Shown here: in pieces, positions 13,477 to 17,750 of the stretch
Position numbering within the stretch: the first letter of the stretch is position 1
How the letters are laid out: each line of letters begins with the position of its first letter
NCBI GenBank assembly: GCA_038232455.1
Contig: JBBSHU010000062.1
Coordinates: 1 to 17,750, forward strand
DNA: 17,750 nucleotides
From: DATAQC01 sp038232455
Lineage (GTDB): Bacteria; Actinomycetota; Acidimicrobiia; Acidimicrobiales; AC-14
Direction: 5' to 3'
Translations under genes and position numbers: made by a program
Notes under the pieces: generated by a model
What the model was told of the DNA's origin: nothing
Seen by the model: only the letters and a program-made list of their open reading frames with translations
Database searches by the model: none

Positions 13477-14579
13477 CATCCCTTCAGCCTGTACAGGCTC
13501 CTCGCTCCGCCCGTCGCCTGGCCCTGTCATTGCCTCATGGACGCCGGCGCCGGCCGGGCCGGCCGGCCCTCGCCGCCTTCGCCGCCGGGCTCATCCTGGC
13601 CGTCGCCGCCTGCAGCTCGGTCAGTAGCTACGCGGCAACCGTCGACGGCACCCGCATCGGCACCGGCACCCTCGAAGGCGAGCTTCGAGACCTCGGAAGC
13701 AACGACAAGTACCTGAAGCTCGTCGAGTCCCAGATCCAGGCGCCGGTGCGCACCAACGGGGTGTTCGATGCCTCCTTCACGTCCACGGTGCTGAGCCGGG
13801 AGATCATCTACGACCTCGTGGCCAAAGACCTCGAGCGCCGCAAGATCAAAGTGAGCCCGGCCGACCTCGCTGAGGCGCGCACGGCGGCCAGCGACCGCAT
13901 CGGGGGCGACGACGTGTTCAACGCCTTCCCGAAGGCCTACCAGGACACCCTCGTTCGCCGCTCCGCCGAGGTGTCACTGCTGTCGTTCGCCCTCATGAAC
14001 CAGGGTGCTCCCGACGTGGCTGCCAAGGCCTTCTACGACGCCAACCAGGACGCCTTCGCCCAGGTCTGCGTGAGCCACATCCTGTTGGCCACCGAGGACG
14101 ACGCCAACAAGGTGAAGGCCCGGCTCGACGGCGGGGAGGACTTCGCCACCGTCGCCCGGGAAGCCTCCACCGACACCACTAGCAAGCCCAAGGGCGGCGA
14201 GCTCGGCTGTTTCAACAAGCAGAACCAGCTCGTGCCCGAGTTCGCGGCGGCCATGTTCAGCCAGCCCGTCGGAGCCGTGGGATCGCCGGTGAAGACGCAG
14301 TTCGGCTACCACGTCATCCTCGTCAAGTCCCGTGACGTGCCGCCCTACGACAAGGTTTCCACCCAGGCGCGCGACCAAGCGGCCACCGCCGCCCAGGACA
14401 AGCTCGCCAGCTGGGCCGAAGAGGCGATCACCAAGGCCAACGTCACGGTCAACCCGAAGTACGGGCGGTTCGAGAAGAAGGGCGCCCAGTCCCGCGTGGT
14501 TCCGCCCGAGGCTCCCACCACCAAGGGCGGCGGGCCCGGCGGCCGCGACCAGGCTCCCACCTCCGTCAAGCCCGGGTAG
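13473..14579 (+). CDS. PpiC/SurA-type peptidyl-prolyl isomerase lipoprotein
   Basis: A 368-aa predicted lipoprotein of the parvulin rotamase group, likely helping secreted proteins fold outside the membrane. An arginine-rich N-region of about 30 residues precedes a hydrophobic segment (ALAAFAAGLILAVAAC), and the lipobox VAAC places the lipidated Cys at residue 47. A SurA-N-like helical domain spans roughly 60-190 and a PpiC domain roughly 197-288 (CVSHILLATEDD; GGELGCFNK; PVKTQFGYHVILV). A Pro/Gly/Lys-rich tail follows. Its ATG overlaps the mfd stop (ATGA). A TACCAT box lies 10 nt upstream, so an internal promoter is also possible. The N-region is long for a signal peptide and the true start could lie a little downstream. 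The mfd-chaperone-mazG order fits actinobacterial genomes. Confidence 0.9.
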   Translation: MTSLQPVQAPRSARRLALSLPHGRRRRPGRPALAAFAAGLILAVAACSSVSSYAATVDGTRIGTGTLEGELRDLGSNDKYLKLVESQIQAPVRTNGVFDASFTSTVLSREIIYDLVAKDLERRKIKVSPADLAEARTAASDRIGGDDVFNAFPKAYQDTLVRRSAEVSLLSFALMNQGAPDVAAKAFYDANQDAFAQVCVSHILLATEDDANKVKARLDGGEDFATVAREASTDTTSKPKGGELGCFNKQNQLVPEFAAAMFSQPVGAVGSPVKTQFGYHVILVKSRDVPPYDKVSTQARDQAATAAQDKLASWAEEAITKANVTVNPKYGRFEKKGAQSRVVPPEAPTTKGGGPGGRDQAPTSVKPG

Positions 14580-14590
14580 GCACCTCCCAC

Positions 14591-15994
14591 TTGGCCAAGG
14601 TCGTCGTGGCGGGCCTTGGTCCCGCTGGTCCCGAGTTGTTCACCGTCGCCACGGCTGCGGCGATCGAGGCCTCGTCCCGGCGATGGTTGCGCACCCGTCG
14701 CCACCCGTCGGCGTCGGCGGTGGGCGGTGCCGGCAGCTTCGACGACCTCTACGAAGCCGGCTCGTCGCTCGACCAGGTCTACGCAGGAATCGTCGAGGCC
14801 CTGGTGGCCGACGCCGACGTCCACGGCGAGATCCTCTACCTCGTGCCGGGGTCGCCCCTCGTGGCCGAGCGGACGGTCGCCCTGTTGGTGGCCGACGACC
14901 GGGTGGAGGTCGAACTGGTGCCCTCCCTGTCGTTTCTCGACCTGGCCTGGGACCGCCTCGGAATCGATCCCCTCGCCGCTGGGGTGCGTCTGGTCGACGG
15001 CCAGCGTTTCGGCGTTGAAGCGGCCGGTGAGCGTGGCCCCCTCCTCGTGGCCCAGTGCGACTCCCAGCTGGTTCTCTCCGACATCAAGCTGTCGGTCGAC
15101 GCCCCCGACGATCAGGCCGACGTCGTCGTCCTGCACCACCTGGGCCTGGGCGACGAGGAGATCCGCTCGGTCGCGTGGGACGACCTCGACCGGGTCGTCG
15201 ATCCTGACCACCTGACCTCGCTGTGGGTGCCCGAGCTGGCCGCGCCGGTGGCGGCCGAGTTGGTCCGGTTCGCCGAGTTGGTCCGCACCCTGCGGCAGCG
15301 CTGCCCCTGGGATCGTGAACAGACCCACCGCTCGCTCACCCGCCACCTGCTCGAGGAGACCTACGAGGTGCTGGAGGCGGTGCAGGACCTGGAGACGGCC
15401 GGCCCCGACGGCTTGGTCCACCTGGAGGAGGAGCTCGGCGACTTGCTGTTCCAGGTGGTGTTCCACGCCACCCTGGCTACCGAAGAGGGAGCGTTCACCC
15501 TCGCCGACGTAGCCCGCACCGTGCACGACAAGCTCGTCGGTCGCCATCCCCACGTGTTCGGCTCTGTCGTGGCTGACACGCCCGGGGCGGTGATGCGCAA
15601 CTGGGAGCAGATCAAGAAGGCGGAGAAGGGCCGCACCAGCATGATGGACGGCATCGCCGGCGACCTTCCCTCGCTTCTGTACGCCCACAAGGTGCAGCGC
15701 AAGGCCGCGTCGGTGGGCCTGGAGACGGACGGGATGGCCGCCGACCCGTTGGTTGGCGCGGTGAGCGTCGGGTCGGGTCCCGGCCACGAAGAGGTCGGCG
15801 AGGCGTTGTTCGCCATGGTCGATGTGGCCCGCCGGGCGGGCGTCGATCCCGAGGCCGCGCTGCGGGGCGTCAGCAGCGCGTTCCGACGTCGCTTCGAGGT
15901 GCTGGAACGCCTGGCCGCCCAACGCGGCGTCGACCTCGGGGCGGTCACGGCCGACGACGTCTCCCTCCTGTGGACCGAGGCCGGCACGTGCTGA
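14591..15994 (+). CDS. mazG: tetrapyrrole methylase-like / MazG nucleoside triphosphate pyrophosphohydrolase fusion (YabN type)
   Basis: A 467-aa two-domain protein. The N-terminal half (about 1-225) has the tetrapyrrole/SAM methylase fold, with VAGLGPAGPELFT at the start and VPGSPLVAERTV later, as in Bacillus YabN. The C-terminal half is MazG, which hydrolyses NTPs to NMP plus PPi and cleans nucleotide pools. It has CPWDREQTH (238-246) and EExxE (E255, E256, E259) with ExxD (E281, D284), the Mg-binding helices. NWEQIKKAEK and a repeated, shorter MazG-like C-terminal segment (LPSLLYAHKVQRKAASVGLE) follow. The start is TTG 14591, 11 nt after the previous stop. There is no Shine-Dalgarno, but MAKVVVAGLGP matches the family N-terminus. 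The substrate of the methylase domain is unknown. Confidence 0.93.
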   Translation: MAKVVVAGLGPAGPELFTVATAAAIEASSRRWLRTRRHPSASAVGGAGSFDDLYEAGSSLDQVYAGIVEALVADADVHGEILYLVPGSPLVAERTVALLVADDRVEVELVPSLSFLDLAWDRLGIDPLAAGVRLVDGQRFGVEAAGERGPLLVAQCDSQLVLSDIKLSVDAPDDQADVVVLHHLGLGDEEIRSVAWDDLDRVVDPDHLTSLWVPELAAPVAAELVRFAELVRTLRQRCPWDREQTHRSLTRHLLEETYEVLEAVQDLETAGPDGLVHLEEELGDLLFQVVFHATLATEEGAFTLADVARTVHDKLVGRHPHVFGSVVADTPGAVMRNWEQIKKAEKGRTSMMDGIAGDLPSLLYAHKVQRKAASVGLETDGMAADPLVGAVSVGSGPGHEEVGEALFAMVDVARRAGVDPEAALRGVSSAFRRRFEVLERLAAQRGVDLGAVTADDVSLLWTEAGTC

Positions 15995-16024
15995 CGCCGG
16001 TGGTCCCTCAGGGCCGTTCCGGCG
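15995..16024. terminator. possible stem-loop between convergent mazG and beta-helix gene
   Basis: CGCCGG (15995-16000), immediately after the mazG stop, pairs with CCGGCG (16019-16024). An inner CCC-TCA-GGG can also pair. It overlaps the last codons of the minus-strand gene and could stop transcription from both sides. It has no U-tract, and such pairings are frequent at this GC content. Confidence 0.35.
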
Positions 16025-17018
16025 CCTCGTCGCGGCGTCTGGACACGCCGGGCTGGTTCACCGAGCCGAAGTCGTTGTCCACCCACACGTTGCGGCCACA
16101 GGGCGGCATCAGGGTTCCGTCGGAACCGTCGAACTCACCGTTGCCATGGCCACGGTTGCCGATGGCAGTGTTCCCGGGCGAGCCGATTGGCAGGCCGTCG
16201 ATGGCGATGCCGTAGTTGGCGTTGTCGTCGGCCACGTTGTCGCGCAAGATGTTGTGGAGGGGCGGCATGGGGAGAGGCATGCTGAACACCCGGATGCCGC
16301 AGCCCCGGCCGCTGCGGCCGTTGCCGTTGGCGGTGTTGCCGACGATCTGATTGTGTTCGTTGGGCGGCGTGCCCACACAAGGCGGCTCGTCGGCCGGGTT
16401 GTCGCAGGTGGCCAGCACGACAATCCCGTCGGCGCCGCTGCCGGTGACGGTGTTGGCGACGATCCGGTTGTGGTTGGCCGCCGGGCCCTCGATGCGGATG
16501 CCCATGGTCTGGCGGGCGATTTCCGATGGCCCCAGGTGCGACATGTTGTTGTCGGCCACGGTGTTGTCGCGCAGCTCGTTGCCTACCGCCGACGGCCCGA
16601 GGGAGATCCCGCTGAACGGCCCGTTGCGCCTTACGACGTTTCCCAGCACCCGGTTCTCGCCGGAGTCGTTGATAACGATGCCGTCACCGAACTCGCCGTC
16701 GGGCGACCCGATGTTGTCCTCCAAGGTCATGTTCTCGACCACGTTGGCCGAACCACCTTCGATGACCACCCCGGCGTCGAAGCGGGCCACGGTGCCATTG
16801 CGAACCGTCGCTCCGGTCACGCCGCGGAACAGGACTCCCGCACCACTGAACCCGGCCTCGGCGCCGCCGGAGATGGTGTGCCCGGCCAGGTCGACGGTGA
16901 CGTTGTCGGCGACTATGACCAGCGCCGGCCCTCGCCCACAGGCCAGGTCGGCGTCGAGGGTCAGGTCGTCGGTGACCTCCATGCCGCCCGATCTCGGGAG
17001 GGATTCACCATCGTTCAT
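16008..17018 (-). CDS. right-handed parallel beta-helix repeat protein
   Basis: The minus-strand product (336 aa from the ATG at 17018) consists of degenerate PbH1 repeats of about 20-25 residues rich in Asn, Gly and Val. Examples are VTVDLAGHTISGG, NVVENMTLEDN, ENRVLGNVVRRN, GNELRDNTVADNN, NRIVANTVTGSGADGIVV, NQIVGNTANGNG and NILRDNVADDNANYGIAI. This is the NosD/pectate-lyase-like fold, usually secreted and acting on or binding polysaccharides; no catalytic residues can be assigned. Two Cys pairs may form disulfides. The start is uncertain: the frame stays open to a GTG at 17144 with an ATG at 17063, and none has a ribosome site. No signal peptide can be seen from any start, odd for this fold. 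It converges on mazG. Confidence 0.75.
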   Translation of the reverse strand: MNDGESLPRSGGMEVTDDLTLDADLACGRGPALVIVADNVTVDLAGHTISGGAEAGFSGAGVLFRGVTGATVRNGTVARFDAGVVIEGGSANVVENMTLEDNIGSPDGEFGDGIVINDSGENRVLGNVVRRNGPFSGISLGPSAVGNELRDNTVADNNMSHLGPSEIARQTMGIRIEGPAANHNRIVANTVTGSGADGIVVLATCDNPADEPPCVGTPPNEHNQIVGNTANGNGRSGRGCGIRVFSMPLPMPPLHNILRDNVADDNANYGIAIDGLPIGSPGNTAIGNRGHGNGEFDGSDGTLMPPCGRNVWVDNDFGSVNQPGVSRRRDEAPERP

Positions 17019-17117
17019 GGGGCATTCTGGCGCGTGCCCTGACCATGGGCGGTTCGGATGCATCAGGCGACGGGCGAGTGACCCTATCGCCGACGATCGG
17101 TGAGATCCGAACAAGCG

Positions 17118-17123
17118 AAGGAG
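17118..17123 (+). promoter_or_regulatory. strong Shine-Dalgarno (AAGGAG) of the 41-aa ORF
   Basis: AAGGAG lies 8 nt before ATG 17132. It is one of the best ribosome-binding sites in a window where most starts have none, which supports real translation of the short ORF that follows. Confidence 0.6.
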
Positions 17124-17131
17124 AAGTAGAC

Positions 17132-17257
17132 ATGTCCGACGCACAAGATCTGGCCGGGGTGGCTGACGGCGACCAGGTTCCGTCCGGAATCGAGCCCATC
17201 TTTCAGGTCCAGTTGCCTGAGGGAACCCAGACTGCTGCTGACGAGGGGTCGAAGTGA
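17132..17257 (+). CDS. small acidic protein of unknown function (41 aa)
   Basis: It begins MSDAQDLAGVADGDQVPSGI and ends LPEGTQTAADEGSK, with no Cys, no signal peptide and no membrane segment. I recognise no family. The start is set by AAGGAG at an 8-nt spacing. The TGA stop overlaps the ATG of the CHAP-like remnant (TGATG), so the two were probably translated together. A longer frame from 17045 is open, but the extra residues lack a ribosome site and overlap the divergent beta-helix gene's upstream region. Base composition is lower in GC than in the housekeeping genes, hinting at separate origin. Confidence 0.5.
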   Translation: MSDAQDLAGVADGDQVPSGIEPIFQVQLPEGTQTAADEGSK

Positions 17258-17562
17258 TGGCCGGCCCGGGTCGGCATTCCGCTCAGACGGCCCTGGTATC
17301 CGAGATCATGGACAAGGCCCAGGATGGTGACGACGGCTGGTCGTGGCACAGTGACCCGCAGCTTGGCGACTGTGTCTGTTTCGACTGACACGACGGTGGC
17401 ATGACGACCGACCACGTCGGCATGGTCGAGGCCGTGCGAGCCGATGGCACGCTGGTGACGCTCGAAGGCAATTTCAAGGACACACGGGCTCTTGCGGAGG
17501 CCACTCCGGTCCGCGTCTCCTGCGTCAGGATCAGGGACTTCGTTGGCGGGCCCGGTTATGGA
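17257..17562 (+). pseudogene. CHAP-type amidase/endopeptidase remnant with internal TGA
   Basis: From ATG 17257 (GAGGGG at 17243-17248 as ribosome site) the frame reads 43 codons, ending GDCVCFD, then hits TGA (17386-17388). The same frame continues with HDGGMTTDHVGMVEAV and GTLVTLEGNF, then VRIRDFVGG. In CHAP-domain cell-wall hydrolases this region normally reads GD-x-V-x-FDW ... DHVGIVE ... TIEGN, so the TGA stands where Trp (TGG) is expected. The catalytic Cys segment (usually WCA) that should precede it is missing, so the gene is also shortened at its N-terminal side. Beyond about 17,560 homology stops and the DNA becomes the antisense of an HNH gene. This is most simply a decayed gene. 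Family-level identification is by pattern only. Confidence 0.65.
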
Positions 17563-17750
17563 AGCCACAGGCCACCCGGCCATTGGCCTGGGCCGTGGGC
17601 CCACCAGCCGACCAGGCCTGGACATGGTCGATGTCGCAGTCGGCGGCGGGTAGGTCGCAATACGGATGAAAGCACTCCCTGTCTCGTAGCTCGACGGCCC
17701 GGCGGGTGGCCCCGGCGAACAGCCGCCGTTGCACGCCCACGTCGATGACC
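17531..17750 (-). CDS. 3' part of a DUF222/13E12-type HNH endonuclease gene (partial, runs off the right edge)
   Basis: The minus-strand frame is open at the window edge and reads VIDVGVQRRLFAGATRRAVE, then LRDRECFHPYCDLPAADCDIDHV and GGPTAQANGRVACGFHNRARQRSP, stopping at TGA (17531-17533). The CFHPYC pair, DHV, N of QANG and FHN make up the HNH nuclease motif found at the C-terminal end of the actinobacterial 13E12-repeat (DUF222) family. The DUF222 domain would lie to the right of the window. Relatives usually continue past the HNH motif with a longer Pro/Arg-rich tail; here the protein ends within eight residues of FHN. The stop lies in DNA that reads as CHAP tail on the other strand, pointing to a rearranged junction. 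Confidence 0.8.
   Translation of the reverse strand, partial: VIDVGVQRRLFAGATRRAVELRDRECFHPYCDLPAADCDIDHVQAWSAGGPTAQANGRVACGFHNRARQRSP

Noticed and set aside
14345..15922. 525-codon minus-strand frame opposite the PpiC and MazG genes
   Set aside because: It overlaps two genes with clear family motifs and has no family features of its own.
16100..16900. Repeated GTTGTC/ACGGTG-like words as a possible CRISPR or tandem repeat array
   Set aside because: The words are irregularly spaced and follow the codons of the beta-helix repeats. There are no constant repeats with unique spacers.
15822..17042. 406-codon plus-strand frame opposite the beta-helix gene
   Set aside because: The repetitive Val/Gly/Asp-rich product is the complement of beta-helix repeats. 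The minus-strand reading has the structured NxxxxN pattern expected of PbH1 repeats.
17386..17388. TGA read as selenocysteine or Trp
   Set aside because: No selenoprotein context exists, and TGA acts as the stop codon of intact genes in this window.
17132..17562. Small ORF plus peptidase-like gene as a RiPP precursor and processing pair
   Set aside because: The 41-aa protein has no Cys, no leader/core pattern and no modifying enzyme nearby. The CHAP remnant lacks its catalytic Cys segment.

Overview
The window is high-GC DNA (about 70% G+C by eye) with densely packed, mostly co-directional housekeeping genes. It looks like an actinobacterial chromosome. A gene for the small ribosomal protein bS22, start codons placed directly behind a TANNNT -10 box, many GTG/TTG starts, and an AbrB-type regulator divergent from metG together suggest a lineage such as Acidimicrobiia. 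That assignment is inference from gene content, not a search result.

Layout, left to right. Positions 1-57 hold the last codons of an unidentified gene. A three-gene unit follows: ychF (190-1266), a DUF192 protein (1269-1598) and rsmI (1595-2443). It ends in a long A/T-cored palindrome, after which a small AbrB/SpoVT regulator with a C-terminal zinc ribbon lies on the minus strand (2482-2733). Divergent from it is metG-tatD-rsmA (2759-5849), three tightly linked genes. A 32-codon bS22 gene is on the minus strand (5864-5962), then tRNA-Gln(UUG) (6026-6098), glmU (6174-7289), prs (7297-8268), rplY/ctc (8346-9026) and pth (9030-9626, apparently with a CTG start). An intergenic leader of about 316 bases with hairpins and a possible 30-codon ORF precedes mfd (9943-13476). 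Mfd overlaps a PpiC-type lipoprotein chaperone gene (13473-14579), which is followed by a tetrapyrrole-methylase/MazG fusion (14591-15994).

Most of this block serves translation and its quality control (YchF, RsmI, RsmA, MetRS, bS22, tRNA-Gln, bL25, Pth). The rest covers cell-wall precursor and PRPP supply (GlmU, Prs), transcription-coupled repair (Mfd), nucleotide-pool cleaning (MazG) and extracytoplasmic folding (the PpiC lipoprotein).

The right end, after about 16,000, differs. It has a minus-strand parallel beta-helix protein, a 41-codon ORF with a strong Shine-Dalgarno sequence, a CHAP-type amidase remnant broken by a TGA where Trp is expected, and the 3' end of a DUF222/13E12-type HNH endonuclease gene that runs off the window. 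This is an accessory, decaying segment.

I found no clear new multi-gene defence or biosynthetic system. The observations most worth checking are the GlmU that lacks its acetyltransferase catalytic half, the CTG start of pth, the recurrent leaderless-promoter pattern, and the structured region ahead of mfd.
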